A stretch of DNA of 64,000 nucleotides from positions 124,001 to 188,000 of the forward strand of contig NZ_CP129104.1 in NCBI RefSeq assembly GCF_030406605.1. The letters are read 5' to 3'. Shown here piece after piece: positions 43,701 through 55,416 of the stretch (within the stretch, counting starts at the first letter, position 1; each line of letters starts with the position of its first letter). This stretch comes from Curtobacterium sp. 458 (GTDB lineage Bacteria; Actinomycetota; Actinomycetes; Actinomycetales; Microbacteriaceae). A program made the position numbers and the translations under genes. The notes beneath the pieces were generated by a model that saw nothing but the letters and a program-made list of their open reading frames with translations, ran no database searches and had not been told where the DNA came from.

Positions 43701-44690
43701 TCAGAACCACTTCTCGGCGCGGTGGTCGGCCTGGATGCGGCGGATCGTGTTCGAGCGGCTGCGGAGCACGAGCGAGTCGGTGTGGATCACACCCCGCGAA
43801 CGGCGGACCCCGTCGACGAGCACGCCGTCGGTCACACCCGTGGCGACGAAGAACGTGTTGTCACCCATGACGAGGTCGTCCTGGTCGAGGACCTTGTCGA
43901 GGTCGTGCCCGGCAGCGATCGCCTGCTCACGCTCCTCGTCGTCCTTCGGCTGCAGCTTGCCGAGGATCACCCCGCCGAGCGCCTTGATCGCGCACGCGGT
44001 GATGATGCCCTCCGGGGTGCCGCCGACACCGACGCACATGTCGATCTTCGACCCCGGCAGCGCCGCCGAGATCCCGCCGGCGACGTCACCGTCCAGCAGC
44101 AGGCGCGTGCCGGCACCCGTCGCGCGGATCGCGCGGATGAGCTCGTCGTGGCGGGGGCGGTCGAGGACCGCGATCTGCATGTCCTCGATGTCCTTGTGCT
44201 TCGCCTTCGCGAGCGCCCGGATGTTCTCCCCGATCGGCTTCTCCAGGTCGAGGACCCCACGCCCCTCCGGCCCGGCAGCGATCTTGTCCATGTAGAACAC
44301 GGCGCTGGGGTCGTACATCGACCCGCGGTCCGAGACGGCCATCACGCTGATCGCGTTCTGCCGGCCCGCGGCGGTCAGCGAGGTGCCGTCGATCGGGTCG
44401 ACCGCGATGTCGCACGCCGGGCCGTGGCCGTTGCCGACGTGCTCGCCGTTGTAGAGCATCGGGGCGTTGTCCTTCTCGCCCTCACCGATCACGACGACAC
44501 CGTCGAAGTTCACCGTGCCGAGGAACTTCCGCATCGCGTCCACGGCGGCACCGTCCGCGAGGTTCTTCTCACCGCGGCCGACCCACGGCTGCGCACGGAT
44601 CGCGGCGGCCTCCGTCGCACGCACGAGCTCGAGCGCCAGGTTGCGGTCGGGCTGGAGGAACAGGGAACCGGTCTCAGTCGTGGGAGTCAC
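43701..44690 (-). CDS. glpX: Class II fructose-1,6-bisphosphatase
   Basis: A 329-aa GlpX-type phosphatase of gluconeogenesis. It has the metal-binding [11 protein letters not shown] (about residue 70), [10 protein letters not shown], and [10 protein letters not shown], as in the lithium-sensitive phosphatase superfamily. The start is GTG at 44690; TACGCT (44698-44703) lies seven bases upstream on the minus strand, the leaderless pattern. It is divergent from fbaA, so two adjacent steps of gluconeogenesis are paired. Confidence 0.96.
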   Translation of the reverse strand: MTPTTETGSLFLQPDRNLALELVRATEAAAIRAQPWVGRGEKNLADGAAVDAMRKFLGTVNFDGVVVIGEGEKDNAPMLYNGEHVGNGHGPACDIAVDPIDGTSLTAAGRQNAISVMAVSDRGSMYDPSAVFYMDKIAAGPEGRGVLDLEKPIGENIRALAKAKHKDIEDMQIAVLDRPRHDELIRAIRATGAGTRLLLDGDVAGGISAALPGSKIDMCVGVGGTPEGIITACAIKALGGVILGKLQPKDDEEREQAIAAGHDLDKVLDQDDLVMGDNTFFVATGVTDGVLVDGVRRSRGVIHTDSLVLRSRSNTIRRIQADHRAEKWF

Positions 44691-44909
44691 AGCGCCCAGC
44701 GTACCGACGGACAGCCGCGAGGCGGGCCGGTCGCGAGCGCCGTGAACGCATGTGCAGCACCGACGAACGCGGCGCGTGTAACCCGCACCGCGCCTCTCCC
44801 ACCAGACACGGCCGGACCGCCGCTGGCGCGTCGCTCCGGAACCGGCCGGCGGGGCCCAGTCCGGCTGACTAGGCTCAGCGAGGACACCACCACGTCGAAG
44901 GAGATCGCA

Positions 44910-45938
<1,029 letters not shown>

Positions 45939-45960
45939 TCCGGCAGGCAGCAGCCGGGAG

Positions 45961-45993
45961 GCACGGGGCGCGTCCGACGGACGCGCCCCGTGC
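45961..45993 (+). terminator. 15-bp perfect hairpin terminator of fbaA
   Basis: GCACGGGGCGCGTCC and its exact complement close a 3-nt loop, 22 bases after the stop. The 5' flank CCGGGAGGCACGG is a variant of the dispersed repeat core. Confidence 0.8.
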
Positions 45994-46048
45994 TGCGTCC
46001 GGTCGCCCCTGGCCGCGGTGGGCGACGCCGCGTGCCACGATGGGGAGC

Positions 46049-47308
46049 GTGACCGCCGACGCCATCGCCTCCGAGTTCGCCCAGTACGTCACCGAGTCCC
46101 CCACCGCGTTCCACGCGGCGGCGGTGGCGCGGGACCGACTCGTGGAGACCGGCTTCACCGAGCTGTCCGAGCTCGACGCCTGGCCGACCGCTCCCGGCGC
46201 GTACGTCGTCGTCCGTGACGGCGCGGTGATCGCCTGGCGGCTGCCGGAGGGCGCGACCGCGACCACGCCGTTCCGGATCCTGGGCGCGCACACCGACTCG
46301 CCGACGTTCCGGGTGAAGCCGAACCCCGCGGTGCGGACGCTCGGCTGGGAGCAGCTGAACGTCGAGGTCTACGGCGGCGCCCTGCTCTCCACGTGGTTCG
46401 ACCGCGACCTCGCGATCGCCGGCCGGGTGGTCGACGCCGACGGCACCGTGCGGCTCGTCGCGACCGGCGCCGTCGCCCGCATCCCGAACCTCGCGATCCA
46501 CCTCGACCGTGGTGTGAACGACGGCAAGGAGATCGACCGGCAGCGGCACACGATCCCGGTGGTCGGCGTCGGTGGCGACGTCGGCGGGACCGACGTGCTC
46601 GCGTGGCTGCGTGACCAGGTCGGCGACGAAGCCGTGTCGTGGGACCTCTTCCTCGCGGACACGCAGGCGCCCGCCCGGATCGGCATCGACCAAGAATTCC
46701 TGGCGTCCGGCCGGATGGACAACCTCACCAGCGTGCACGCCGGACTGCTCGGCGTCATCGCTGCTCCGTCCGACGCCGAGCACATCCCGGTGTTCGCCGC
46801 GTTCGACCACGAGGAGATCGGTTCCTCGACGCCGTCGGGTGCCGGTGGGCCGTTCCTCGAGGACGTCCTCGGCCGCGTGCAGGAGGGCCTCGGGGCGACC
46901 CGGTCCGAAGCCGCGCGGGCGTTCCGCGCGTCGTGGCTGCTCTCGAGTGACGCCGGGCACCTCGTGCACCCGAACCAGCCGGAGAAGCACGACCCGACGA
47001 ACCGACCGCGGCCGGGCGGGGGCCCGCTCCTGAAGATCAGCGCGAACCAGCGCTACATGACGGAGGCGAAGGGCGAGGCGGTGTTCGCGGCGGCGTGCGA
47101 CCAGGCCGGTGTCGAGTACCAGCCGTTCGTCAACGTCAACACGATCCCGGGTGGCTCGACCATCGGGCCGATCGCGGCGACCCGACTCGGGATCCCGACG
47201 ATCGACATCGGCGTCGGGCTGCTGTCGATGCACTCGGTGCGCGAGCTCGTGCACGTCGACGACCTCGCCGCGCTGCACGGGGCGGTCGCCGCCTTTCTCG
47301 CGGGCTGA
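46049..47308 (+). CDS. M18-family aminopeptidase
   Basis: A 419-aa dodecameric-type zinc aminopeptidase of family M18 (aspartyl aminopeptidase-like). Ligands and catalytic residues are visible in [10 protein letters not shown] (about residue 80), [23 protein letters not shown] and [11 protein letters not shown], with a C-terminal [10 protein letters not shown]. The start is GTG at 46049; an in-frame ATG three codons earlier is possible. The last 8 codons and the stop form the first unit of a five-copy 29-bp tandem repeat. Confidence 0.93.
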   Translation: MTADAIASEFAQYVTESPTAFHAAAVARDRLVETGFTELSELDAWPTAPGAYVVVRDGAVIAWRLPEGATATTPFRILGAHTDSPTFRVKPNPAVRTLGWEQLNVEVYGGALLSTWFDRDLAIAGRVVDADGTVRLVATGAVARIPNLAIHLDRGVNDGKEIDRQRHTIPVVGVGGDVGGTDVLAWLRDQVGDEAVSWDLFLADTQAPARIGIDQEFLASGRMDNLTSVHAGLLGVIAAPSDAEHIPVFAAFDHEEIGSSTPSGAGGPFLEDVLGRVQEGLGATRSEAARAFRASWLLSSDAGHLVHPNQPEKHDPTNRPRPGGGPLLKISANQRYMTEAKGEAVFAAACDQAGVEYQPFVNVNTIPGGSTIGPIAATRLGIPTIDIGVGLLSMHSVRELVHVDDLAALHGAVAAFLAG

Positions 47309-47426
47309 GCGCGGTCGCCGCCTTCCTCGCGAGCTGAGCGCGGTCGCCGCCTTCCTCGCGGGCTGAGCGCGGTCGCCGCCTTCCTCGCGGGCTGAGCGCG
47401 GTCGCCGTCTTCCTCGCGGGCTGTGC
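47282..47426. repeat. Five tandem copies of a 29-bp unit at a gene 3' end
   Basis: The unit begins GCGGTCGCCGCCTTCCTCGC and ends GGGCTGAGC. Copies start at 47282, 47311, 47340, 47369 and 47398 and differ at only a few positions. Copy 1 is the coding end of the M18 gene ([12 protein letters not shown]), so the array grew outward from the stop codon. The unit is not a multiple of three. Confidence 0.92.
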
Positions 47427-47443
47427 AGGAGGGCCCGGCCGGG

Positions 47444-48205
47444 TCAGCCGCCGCTCGCCTGCCGCAGCATCGCGTCGACCATCCGTGGGTCCTGCATCAG
47501 CACCACGAAGAACGCGGTGACGCTGACGGCGGTCCAGACCACCCCGCCGAGCAGGGGCACCCAGAACGTCCGCCGGCGCGCGCGGAGGCGGCGGACCGAC
47601 CACCACACCGTCAGTGCGAAGAGCACGACCGCGGCGACCGCGATGACGACGGCCGCGGTGGTGAGCGCCGAGGGGTCCGAGAAGGTCGTGTACTGCCGCT
47701 CGAACGTCTGCCGGACCTGCGACGCCGTGGTGCCGACCCGCAGGGACCCGAGCACGTTCCACAACCCGAGGACGAGGAGCCCCACGGTGAGGCCGAAGTC
47801 GAGCGGCGACGCGCCGAACCGGCTGGTCGGCACGACGTCGGTCGCTCCCGGGGTGCCCGCGGGCGTGCCGGCCGAACGCCCGGTGCGGGGACGCCCATCA
47901 GTGGTCCGTCCGGGGCCCGCGGTGGCCTCGCGCGCCGCCTGCTCGCGGAGCGCACGGGACGCCGCCTCGCGCTCCTGACGTTCCTGCTCGACGAGGACCG
48001 GGTTCACCCACCCCTCGGGCGCGTACTCGCCGTACTGCGGAGCCGGTGTGCCGTGGGCGCGACCCGTTGCCGGGGCGGCGGCCGACGTGACGGGGCCGCG
48101 CCGTGCCTCCAGGCCGTCCCCGGGACTGCCGGCCGTCGACCCGCCCGCTGCCGACCGCCCGGCGGCCGGGTCGTGGGCCGGTGTCGAGGACCAGTCGCCG
48201 CTCAT
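47444..48205 (-). CDS. DUF6264-like membrane protein
   Basis: A 253-aa protein. The first 120 residues are low-complexity (Pro/Ala/Gly/Thr-rich, with a basic [20 protein letters not shown] patch), followed by three hydrophobic segments: [39 protein letters not shown] and [20 protein letters not shown]. This resembles the Microbacteriaceae family DUF6264; function unknown. The ATG overlaps the ispH stop, so it is co-transcribed with ispH. A copy of the dispersed repeat lies inside its low-complexity coding region (48101-48115, giving DGLEARRG). Confidence 0.75.
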   Translation of the reverse strand: MSGDWSSTPAHDPAAGRSAAGGSTAGSPGDGLEARRGPVTSAAAPATGRAHGTPAPQYGEYAPEGWVNPVLVEQERQEREAASRALREQAAREATAGPGRTTDGRPRTGRSAGTPAGTPGATDVVPTSRFGASPLDFGLTVGLLVLGLWNVLGSLRVGTTASQVRQTFERQYTTFSDPSALTTAAVVIAVAAVVLFALTVWWSVRRLRARRRTFWVPLLGGVVWTAVSVTAFFVVLMQDPRMVDAMLRQASGG

Positions 48206-49266
48206 GCGCGCCGCCCGCCGAGCGCGCGGGTCGGCTGGCCGGCCGCATCCGTCCGGAGCTCCTTCGGGAGCGAGAACATGAGGTCCTCGTGGGCGGTGAC
48301 GACCTCTTCGACGGCGCTGTACCCGGCGTCGGCGAGTTGCTCGAGCACCTCGGTCACGAGTTCCTCGGGCACGGACGCGCCGCTCGTCACGCCGACGGTG
48401 GCGACGCCGTCGAGCCAGTCCTGCCGGATCTCCTCGGCGTAGTCGATGCGGTGCGCGGCTGCGGCGCCGTGCTCGAGCGCGACCTCGACGAGGCGGACGC
48501 TGTTCGACGAGTTCGCGGACCCGACGACGATGACGAGGTCGGCTGCCGGGGCGACCTTCTTGATCGCGACCTGACGGTTCTGCGTGGCGTAGCAGATGTC
48601 GTCCGACGGGGGGTCCTGGATGGTGGGGAACCGCTCGCGGAGCAGCCGCACCGTCTCCATGGTCTCGTCGACGCTCAGCGTGGTCTGCGACAGCCAGACG
48701 AGGTTGTCGGGGTCGGACACCTCGAGCGCGGCGACGTCCTCCGGACCGTTCACGAGGATCGTGCGGTCGGGCGCGTGGCCCATCGTCCCCTCGACCTCTT
48801 CGTGCCCCTCGTGCCCGATGAGGACGATCGTGCGGTCGGCCTTGGCGAAGCGCGTGGCCTCGCGGTGGACCTTCGTGACGAGCGGGCACGTGGCGTCGAT
48901 CGCGTGCAGGTCGCGGTCGGCGGCGCCGGCGACGACCGCCGGGGACACCCCGTGCGCGCTGAACACCACGTGGGCTCCGCGGGGGACCTCGGCGACGTCG
49001 TCGACGAACACCGCCCCGCGCTGCTCGAGCGTCGACACGACGTGGACGTTGTGGACGATCTGCTTCCGGACGTAGACGGGTTCGCCGTACTGCTCGAGGG
49101 CCTGCTCGACGGCGACCACCGCCCGGTCGACGCCGGCGCAGTACCCGCGCGGCGCGGCGAGCAGCACCTTCTTCGTCCCGGCGACCGGTTCGTCCCGCAG
49201 CCGCCCGCGCGCCGCGTGCACCCGCGGCGGGGCGAGGGGGACCGTGTGGCCGTTGGTGATCGTCAC
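48202..49266 (-). CDS. ispH: 4-hydroxy-3-methylbut-2-enyl diphosphate reductase
   Basis: A 354-aa iron-sulfur reductase, the last step of the MEP isoprenoid pathway, giving IPP and DMAPP. The three cluster cysteines are in [10 protein letters not shown] (about residue 43), [11 protein letters not shown] and [11 protein letters not shown], with the catalytic glutamate region [12 protein letters not shown]. The start is GTG at 49266; TATCAT (49274-49279) lies seven bases upstream on the minus strand, so the mRNA is probably leaderless. It is divergent from xseA. Confidence 0.97.
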   Translation of the reverse strand: MTITNGHTVPLAPPRVHAARGRLRDEPVAGTKKVLLAAPRGYCAGVDRAVVAVEQALEQYGEPVYVRKQIVHNVHVVSTLEQRGAVFVDDVAEVPRGAHVVFSAHGVSPAVVAGAADRDLHAIDATCPLVTKVHREATRFAKADRTIVLIGHEGHEEVEGTMGHAPDRTILVNGPEDVAALEVSDPDNLVWLSQTTLSVDETMETVRLLRERFPTIQDPPSDDICYATQNRQVAIKKVAPAADLVIVVGSANSSNSVRLVEVALEHGAAAAHRIDYAEEIRQDWLDGVATVGVTSGASVPEELVTEVLEQLADAGYSAVEEVVTAHEDLMFSLPKELRTDAAGQPTRALGGRRA

Positions 49267-49403
49267 GTCCCCGATGATAGGTGAGCGGCACCCGCACGAC
49301 CTGGGCGCGACCACCCCTGTGGAGAACTCCCGCGCGGCGCGGTGCGACCGGCCGTGTCACCGGTCTGCGGCAGCATGGGTGTCCCGCGTTCGGAAGGAGC
49401 GAC

Positions 49404-50642
49404 ATGGCGATCGAACAGGGCCCGCCGACGGCCGACAACCCCTGGCCCGTCGCGCTGCTCGGCGCCAAGCTCCGCGACTGGATCGACCGTCTCGGCACCG
49501 CGTGGGTCGAGGGCGAGGTCACGCAGTGGAACGTCGCCGGCGGCAACGTCTACGGCAAGCTCAAGGACGTCGAGGTCGACGCGACCGTGTCGTTCTCGAT
49601 CTGGTCGAGCGTGCGCTCGCGCGTGCCGGCCGACCTCAAGCAGGGCGACCGGGTCGTCGCGGCCGTCAAGCCGAACTACTGGGTCAAGGGCGGCTCGCTC
49701 ACGATGCAGGTCGTCGAGATGAAGCACGTCGGGCTCGGCGACCTCCTCGAGCGGCTCGAACGGCTCCGTCGCACCCTCGCGGCCGAGGGCTTGTTCGACC
49801 CGTCGCGGAAGAAGCGGCTGCCGTTCCTCCCGCACCGGATCGGCCTCATCACCGGCAAGGACTCCGACGCCGAGAAGGACGTCAAGCGCAACGCGCAGCT
49901 GCGGTGGCCGCAGGTCGAGTTCCGCACGGTGCACACCGCGGTGCAGGGCGAACGGACCGTGGGCGAGGTCACGGCCGCCATCCTCGAGCTCGACGCGGAC
50001 CCGACCGTCGACGTGATCGTCATCGCACGCGGCGGTGGCGACTTCCAGAACCTCCTCGGCTTCAGCGACGAGACGCTCGTGCGCGCAGCAGCGGCGGCCA
50101 CCACACCGATCGTGTCGGCGATCGGGCACGAGGCCGACCGCCCGATCCTCGACGAGGTCGCCGACCTCCGCGCCTCGACACCGACCGACGCGGCGAAGCG
50201 GGTCGTGCCCGACGTCGCCGAGGAGCTCGCGAACGTCCGGCAGGCACGTGCTCGGCTCGGCCTCCGGCTCTCGCACACGCTCTCGGTCGAAGCGGACCGG
50301 ATCGCGGCGCTCCGCTCGCGTCCGGCGCTCGCCTCGACCGCGTGGCTCGTCGACACCCGCGCGGAGGAGGTGGCACGCGACCTCTCCCGCGCGCGCGAAC
50401 TCCTCGACCGCCGGCTCGAACGGTCCCACTCCGACGTCGGACACCTGACGGCCAGGCTCCGTGCACTGTCGCCGCGGGACACGCTCCGTCGCGGGTACGC
50501 GATCGTGCAGACGGCGGACGGCGGGGTGGTGCGCGCGTCGGAGGACCTCGACGGCGCGACTCCGGTCCACGTCACGCTCGGGGCCGGCACGGCCACCGGG
50601 ACGCTCGAGCCGGACGGGCCGGGTCCGGACGGCGCGGTGTGA
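49404..50642 (+). CDS. xseA: Exodeoxyribonuclease VII large subunit
   Basis: A 412-aa catalytic subunit of exonuclease VII. An N-terminal OB fold (VEGEVTQWNVAGGNVYGKLK) precedes the core GLITGKDSDAEKD, VIVIARGGGDFQNLLGFSDE and VSAIGHEADRPILDEVADLRAS, then a long coiled coil that binds XseB. The ATG has AAGGAGC upstream at ideal spacing. The paired small-subunit gene xseB lies 125 bases downstream, with its own promoter. Confidence 0.97.
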   Translation: MAIEQGPPTADNPWPVALLGAKLRDWIDRLGTAWVEGEVTQWNVAGGNVYGKLKDVEVDATVSFSIWSSVRSRVPADLKQGDRVVAAVKPNYWVKGGSLTMQVVEMKHVGLGDLLERLERLRRTLAAEGLFDPSRKKRLPFLPHRIGLITGKDSDAEKDVKRNAQLRWPQVEFRTVHTAVQGERTVGEVTAAILELDADPTVDVIVIARGGGDFQNLLGFSDETLVRAAAAATTPIVSAIGHEADRPILDEVADLRASTPTDAAKRVVPDVAEELANVRQARARLGLRLSHTLSVEADRIAALRSRPALASTAWLVDTRAEEVARDLSRARELLDRRLERSHSDVGHLTARLRALSPRDTLRRGYAIVQTADGGVVRASEDLDGATPVHVTLGAGTATGTLEPDGPGPDGAV

Positions 50643-50677
50643 CGACCGGGAGGCACCGGGCGCGTCCGCCTCGCAGC

Positions 50678-50699
50678 ACCGGTCCTGCACAGGGCCGGT
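50678..50699 (+). terminator. Hairpin between xseA and xseB
   Basis: ACCGGTCCTG and CAGGGCCGGT (9 of 10 paired, one G-T) with a 2-nt loop lie in the 125-bp gap, with a GGGAGGC repeat-core variant just upstream. It may reduce read-through from xseA. Confidence 0.45.
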
Positions 50700-50767
50700 T
50701 CCGCGAGGGGCCTGCACAGGCTCGGGTCGGCGACGCCGCGTCGGTGGCTGCTCGGTAGGATCGTGGT

Positions 50768-51031
50768 GTGTCATCCCAGCAGGAACCCGAGCAGGTCGTC
50801 GACGTCGCCACGCTGAGCTACGAGGCCGCGCGCGACGAACTCGTGCGCGTCGTCGCCGAGCTCGAGCAGGGCTCCGCGACGCTCGAGCGCTCCCTCGGGC
50901 TGTGGGAGCGGGGCGAGGCCCTGGCCGCCCGGTGCGAGGAGTGGCTGGTCGGCGCCCGCGCACGGCTCGACGCGGCCCGCGCGGCGTCTGACGAGCGCGG
51001 CACCGCGACGGACGGCGGTGACGCCCGATGA
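50768..51031 (+). CDS. xseB: Exodeoxyribonuclease VII small subunit
   Basis: An 87-aa small helical subunit of exonuclease VII. It has the conserved [20 protein letters not shown] followed by [20 protein letters not shown]. The start is GTG, six bases after TAGGAT (50756-50761), a leaderless promoter independent of xseA. The stop overlaps the start of the DUF4245 gene by four bases (ATGA). Confidence 0.93.
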   Translation: MSSQQEPEQVVDVATLSYEAARDELVRVVAELEQGSATLERSLGLWERGEALAARCEEWLVGARARLDAARAASDERGTATDGGDAR

Positions 51032-51669
51032 CCGACGCGGACGGACGGCCCATCGTCGCGGAGCTCGGTCGAGCCGAGACCCCGGAGGAGACCTGGGCGC
51101 GCAAGGACGCCGCGCGCACGGCTCGCCGGCAGCACCAGACGGCGTTCAACCTCGTCATCGCGCTGATCGCGTCGCTCGGGATCGTCCTCTTCCTCGTGGC
51201 GGTCGTCGTCCGACCGGACACCCAGATCGTGGACCGCACGGTGGACTACCAGCAGGTCGCTGCCGACGCGGACGTCCGGGGCGTCGAGCTCGCCGCTCCG
51301 ACGCTGCCGAAGGGCTTCTCCGCGAACCGCGCCGACTGGACGGACAAGTCCGGCGACGGCGTCGACGTCTGGACGGTCGGCTTCCTGACGCCGGACAAGC
51401 AGTACATCGGGCTGCAGCAGGGCGTCTCCGCGAACGCGTCCTGGGTCGCGAACCAGCTCGACCAGAAGCCCGCGACGGGTTCGACGACGATCGACGGCAC
51501 GAAGTGGACCGTCTACGACCGACGCGACGAGGGCAAGGACGCGGGCAACAACGCCTACGCGCTCGTGCGCACCACCGGCAAGTACACCTTCGTCCTCGCC
51601 GGCACCGCCGACGACGCCTCGTTCCGCACGCTCGCGACCGCCGTGTCCGAGCAGTTCGCGGACCGGTGA
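51028..51669 (+). CDS. DUF4245-domain membrane-anchored protein
   Basis: A 213-aa protein with a cytoplasmic N-terminus of about 40 residues, one transmembrane helix ([20 protein letters not shown]), and an extracytoplasmic domain of about 150 residues of the actinobacterial DUF4245 family. Conserved features include [14 protein letters not shown] just after the helix, and [12 protein letters not shown]. The function is unknown; the family is found next to xseB in many actinobacteria. It is translationally coupled to xseB. Confidence 0.85.
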   Translation: MTDADGRPIVAELGRAETPEETWARKDAARTARRQHQTAFNLVIALIASLGIVLFLVAVVVRPDTQIVDRTVDYQQVAADADVRGVELAAPTLPKGFSANRADWTDKSGDGVDVWTVGFLTPDKQYIGLQQGVSANASWVANQLDQKPATGSTTIDGTKWTVYDRRDEGKDAGNNAYALVRTTGKYTFVLAGTADDASFRTLATAVSEQFADR

Positions 51670-51715
51670 CCCCCATCGTCCACCCCTGACCGACCGCAGC
51701 ACCCCGAGGAACCCC

Positions 51716-52330
51716 ATGCCCGACCGCGCCGCCTCCACCCCGTCCGACGCCCTCCGACTGCTCGTCGAGGGCAACGCCCGGTTCGCCGCCGACAAGCGTC
51801 GGACGGGCCGGACCGATCCCGACCGTCGCTCGGAGCTCACCGGTTCGCAGGCGCCCTTCGCGACGGTCCTCGGCTGCTCCGACTCCCGCGTGCCGTTCGA
51901 GCACGTGTTCGACGCGGGCATCGGCGACCTCTTCGCGATCCGCAACGCCGGTCAGATCGTCGACGACGTGGTCCTCGGCTCGATCGAGTTCGCGGTCGTC
52001 GCGCTCGGCACGCCGCTCGTCGTCGTCCTCCGCCACACCCGCTGTGGCGCGGTCGCCGCAGCTCGTTCGGGCGAGCCGGTGCCGGCCCCGCACCTCCAGT
52101 CGCTCGTCGACGCCATCGCCCCGAGCGTCGAGAAGGTCCGCGCCACCGACGCCGACCTGTCGCAGGAGTCGATCGGTGCCGCGCACCTCGAGAACACCCT
52201 CGCGCAGGTCCTCGAGCGGTCGGGCGCCGTCTCGGACGCCGTCGCCGAGGGTAGGTTGGCGGTCGTGGGGGCGACGTACGACCTGGCCTCGGGCGAGGTC
52301 ACGATCGACACCGTCGTGGGCGAGGCCTGA
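51716..52330 (+). CDS. Beta-class carbonic anhydrase
   Basis: A 204-aa zinc enzyme that interconverts CO2 and bicarbonate. The zinc ligands and dyad are in GCSDSRVP (Cys54, Asp56, Arg58) and RHTRCGAV (His107, Cys110), and the family segment [10 protein letters not shown] is present. The ATG has GAGGA 5 bases upstream. It lies between the DUF4245 gene and fumC, all on the plus strand, but with enough gap that co-transcription is uncertain. Confidence 0.93.
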   Translation: MPDRAASTPSDALRLLVEGNARFAADKRRTGRTDPDRRSELTGSQAPFATVLGCSDSRVPFEHVFDAGIGDLFAIRNAGQIVDDVVLGSIEFAVVALGTPLVVVLRHTRCGAVAAARSGEPVPAPHLQSLVDAIAPSVEKVRATDADLSQESIGAAHLENTLAQVLERSGAVSDAVAEGRLAVVGATYDLASGEVTIDTVVGEA

Positions 52331-52463
52331 CCAGGGCGCGACCAGCCCCGAACACCACCGGTACGACGGCGACCAGCCCCACGACCGGCACGACGGACCA
52401 GCACCGTCGCAGCACCGACCGACGCGACCGCGCCGGAGCACACCCAGGAAGGACCACGACGAC

Positions 52464-53885
52464 GTGACCGACACCACCGAGACCGCAGCGACCACCGATG
52501 ACGGGTTCCGCATCGAGCACGACACCATGGGCGAGGTCCGGGTGCCGAAGTCGGCGCTCTACCGCGCCCAGACGCAGCGGGCCGTCGAGAACTTCCCGAT
52601 CTCCGGCAGCGGCCTCGAGCCGTCGCAGATCGTCGCCCTCGCACGGGTGAAGCGTGCCGCCGCGATCGTGAACGGAGCCCGCGGGATCGTGGACGAGTCG
52701 GTGGCGGGGTCGATCGTCGCGGCCGCGGACGCGATCATCGGCGGCCAGCACCACGACCAGTTCCCCGTCGACGTCTACCAGACCGGCAGCGGCACCTCGT
52801 CGAACATGAACATGAACGAGGTCCTCGCGACGCTGGCCTCCGACGTCGCCGGCACGCCGGTGCACCCGAACGACCACGTGAACGCGTCGCAGTCCTCGAA
52901 CGACGTCTTCCCCACGTCGGTGCACGTCGCCGTGACCGAGGCCCTGATCCGCACGCTCGTCCCCGCGCTCGAGCACCTCGCCGAGGCGTTCGAGCGGAAG
53001 GCGACGCTCTGGGCCGACGCCGTGAAGTCCGGGCGCACCCACCTCATGGACGCCACCCCGGTGACCCTCGGGCAGGAGTTCGGCGGGTACGCGCGACAGA
53101 TCCGGCTCGGCATCGAGCGTGTGGAGGCGACCCTCCCCCGCGTCGCCGAGGTGCCCCTGGGCGGGACCGCGGTCGGCACCGGGATCAACACCCCGAAGGG
53201 CTTCCCGCAGGAGGTCATCGCACAGCTCGCCGAGGACACCGGGCTGCCGATCACCGAGGCACTCGACCACTTCGAGGCGCAGGGGGCGCGGGACGCACTC
53301 GTCGAGGCCTCCGGCGCGCTGAAGGTCATCGCGGTCAGCCTCACGAAGATCAACAACGACCTCCGCTGGATGGGTTCGGGGCCGAACACCGGCCTCGGCG
53401 AGCTCCACATCCCGGACCTCCAGCCCGGATCGTCGATCATGCCCGGCAAGGTGAACCCGGTCATCCCCGAGGCCACCCTGATGGTCGCGGCCCGGGTCAT
53501 CGGCAACGACGCGACCGTGGCGTGGGCCGGTGCGTCGGGCGCGTTCGAGCTGAACGTCGCGATCCCGGTGATGGGCACGGCGCTGCTCGAGTCGATCCGT
53601 CTGCTGGCGAACAGCTCGCGCGTCCTCGCCGACAAGACGGTCGACGGGCTCGAGGCCAACCTCGACCGTGCTCGCGCCTTCGCGGAGTCCTCCCCGTCGA
53701 TCGTGACGCCGCTCAACCGCGTGATCGGGTACGAAGCCGCCGCAAAGGTCGCGAAGCACGCCGTCGCGGAGGGCATCACCGTGCGTGAAGCAGTCGTGGC
53801 CCTCGGCTACGTCGAGCGGGGCGAGGTCACGGAGGAACAGCTCGACAGCGCCCTCGACGTGCTCTCGATGACGCACCCGAACTGA
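52464..53885 (+). CDS. fumC: Class II fumarate hydratase
   Basis: A 473-aa TCA-cycle enzyme that hydrates fumarate to L-malate. Family signatures are [16 protein letters not shown] (about residue 110), [29 protein letters not shown] and the signature loop [11 protein letters not shown]. The start is GTG at 52464 with AAGGA about 10 bases upstream. The stretch 52331-52463 holds no gene, only repeated CGACCAGCCCC-like sequence. A strong hairpin follows. Confidence 0.97.
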   Translation: MTDTTETAATTDDGFRIEHDTMGEVRVPKSALYRAQTQRAVENFPISGSGLEPSQIVALARVKRAAAIVNGARGIVDESVAGSIVAAADAIIGGQHHDQFPVDVYQTGSGTSSNMNMNEVLATLASDVAGTPVHPNDHVNASQSSNDVFPTSVHVAVTEALIRTLVPALEHLAEAFERKATLWADAVKSGRTHLMDATPVTLGQEFGGYARQIRLGIERVEATLPRVAEVPLGGTAVGTGINTPKGFPQEVIAQLAEDTGLPITEALDHFEAQGARDALVEASGALKVIAVSLTKINNDLRWMGSGPNTGLGELHIPDLQPGSSIMPGKVNPVIPEATLMVAARVIGNDATVAWAGASGAFELNVAIPVMGTALLESIRLLANSSRVLADKTVDGLEANLDRARAFAESSPSIVTPLNRVIGYEAAAKVAKHAVAEGITVREAVVALGYVERGEVTEEQLDSALDVLSMTHPN

Positions 53886-53930
53886 CGCGCCCGAGCTGAC
53901 GCGCCGAGCGCGCGACGCGACCACCGGACG

Positions 53931-53969
53931 GACGGAGGCGCGGTGCCAGCCGGCACCGCGCCTCCCGTC
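53931..53969 (+). terminator. fumC terminator hairpin (dispersed-repeat type)
   Basis: GGAGGCGCGGTGCC (53934-53947) pairs perfectly with 53952-53965 around a 4-nt loop, with outer GAC/GTC pairs. It contains the GGAGGCGCGGTGC core of the dispersed repeat family. Confidence 0.8.
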
Positions 53970-53991
53970 CGTCTCGTGGCGTGGGAACCAT

Positions 53992-54038
53992 GAAAGCGAC
54001 ATCGAACCGGCCTCGAGAGCCGGTTCGATGTCGCTTTC
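53992..54038. repeat. 20-bp perfect inverted repeat with GCGACA/TGTCGC arms
   Basis: GAAAGCGACATCGAACCGGC (53992-54011) is exactly complementary to 54019-54038 around the 7-nt loop CTCGAGA. It lies between the fumC terminator and the convergent phoH gene, and may be the terminator of phoH. Its arms resemble the GCGAAGGCGACA elements near 55.8 kb. Confidence 0.8.
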
Positions 54039-54060
54039 GTGGCGCGAAGGACCGCGCCCG

Positions 54061-55416
54061 CTACACGAGGTCGGGCGAGTCGAGCATCTCCGTCACGAGT
54101 GCCGCGATCGCCGACCGCTCCGAGCGCGTCAGCGTCACGTGCGCGAACAGCGGGTGACCCTTCAGCCGCTCGATCACGGACGCGATGCCGTCGTGCCGGC
54201 CGACCCGCAGGTTGTCCCGCTGCGCGACGTCGTGGGTGAGGACGACCCGCGAGTTCTGCCCGATCCGGGACAGCATCGTGAGGAGGACGTTCCGTTCGAG
54301 CGACTGAGCCTCGTCGACGATGACGAACGCGTCGTGGAGGGACCGACCGCGGATGTGGGTGAGCGGCAGGACCTCGAGCATCCCCCGCTCGACCACCTCG
54401 TCGAGCACGTTGTCCGACACCACCGAGCCGAGGGTGTCGTAGACCGCCTGCGCCCACGGGTTCATCTTCTCCGCGGCGTCGCCCGGCAGGTACCCGAGCT
54501 CCTGACCGCCCACCGCGTAGAGCGGCCGGAAGACCATGATCTTCTTGTGCTGCTGGCGTTCGAGGACCGCCTCCAGGCCGGCGCAGAGCGCGAGCGCCGA
54601 CTTGCCCGTGCCCGCCGCGCCGCCGAGGGACACGATGCCGATCTCCGGGTCGAGGAGCGCGTCGATCGCGAGCCGCTGCTCCGCGGACCGTCCGCGGAGG
54701 CCGAACACCTCGCGGTCGCCCCGCACGAGCGCCACCGAGCCCGCGGTGTGCACGCGGCCGAGGGCGGAGCCACGCTCGGAGTGGATGACGACCCCGGTGT
54801 TCACCGGCACGTCGGCGAGTGCACCGGAGCGGATCTCCTCGTGCTCGTAGAGGTCGGCCATCTGCTCGCCGGAGACCTGGAGGTCGGTGAGGCCCGTGTA
54901 GCCGCTGTCGACCGCGAGTTCGGCCCGGTACTCCTCGGCGGCCATGCCGATCGACGACGCCTTGACCCGCAGCGGGAGGTCCTTCGACACCACGACGACG
55001 TCGAGGCCGTCGTTCGCGAGGTTCATCGCGACCGCGAGGATCCGCGAGTCGTTGTCGCCGAGCTGCAGCCCGGACGGCAGCACCGCCTGGTTGGAGTGGT
55101 TCAGCTCGACCCGCAGCGAGCCGCCGTCACCGATCGCGATCGGGAAGTCGAGTCGTTCGTGCTCGACCCGGAGGTCGTCGAGGATCCGGAGTGCCTGCCG
55201 GGCGAAGTACCCGATCTCCGGGTCGTTGCGCTTCGACTCCAGCTCGCTGACGACCACCACGGGCAGGACGACCGCGTGCTCGGCGAAGCGGAACAGTGCC
55301 CGCGGATCGCTGAGGAGCACCGAGGTGTCGAGCACGTACGTGCGCTGGGCGACCGGTGTGGACGAGTCCGCGGTGGGCTGCTGCTGCGTTCCGCGAGAGA
55401 CGTTCTGAGAGGTCAC
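54061..55416 (-). CDS. PIN-PhoH fusion ATPase (PhoH2 type)
   Basis: A 451-aa protein. Residues about 20-150 form a PIN ribonuclease domain ([13 protein letters not shown] with acidic residues, and later [11 protein letters not shown] and [14 protein letters not shown]). Residues about 230-450 form a PhoH-like P-loop ATPase with Walker [14 protein letters not shown] and Walker [10 protein letters not shown]. PhoH2 proteins have been described as RNA helicase/RNases. Here it stands alone, without the short phoAT antitoxin reported upstream of mycobacterial phoH2. The start is the GTG at 55416, five bases after GGAG. Confidence 0.92.
   Translation of the reverse strand: MTSQNVSRGTQQQPTADSSTPVAQRTYVLDTSVLLSDPRALFRFAEHAVVLPVVVVSELESKRNDPEIGYFARQALRILDDLRVEHERLDFPIAIGDGGSLRVELNHSNQAVLPSGLQLGDNDSRILAVAMNLANDGLDVVVVSKDLPLRVKASSIGMAAEEYRAELAVDSGYTGLTDLQVSGEQMADLYEHEEIRSGALADVPVNTGVVIHSERGSALGRVHTAGSVALVRGDREVFGLRGRSAEQRLAIDALLDPEIGIVSLGGAAGTGKSALALCAGLEAVLERQQHKKIMVFRPLYAVGGQELGYLPGDAAEKMNPWAQAVYDTLGSVVSDNVLDEVVERGMLEVLPLTHIRGRSLHDAFVIVDEAQSLERNVLLTMLSRIGQNSRVVLTHDVAQRDNLRVGRHDGIASVIERLKGHPLFAHVTLTRSERSAIAALVTEMLDSPDLV

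Noticed and set aside
47282..47426. Possible CRISPR or VNTR with function
   Set aside because: Units are contiguous, include the gene's own stop codon, and have no spacers. A simple tandem expansion explains it.
54565..54590. Dispersed-repeat copy inside the PIN-PhoH gene
   Set aside because: It encodes the ordinary AGLEAV segment of a conserved domain; it is coincidental codon usage.
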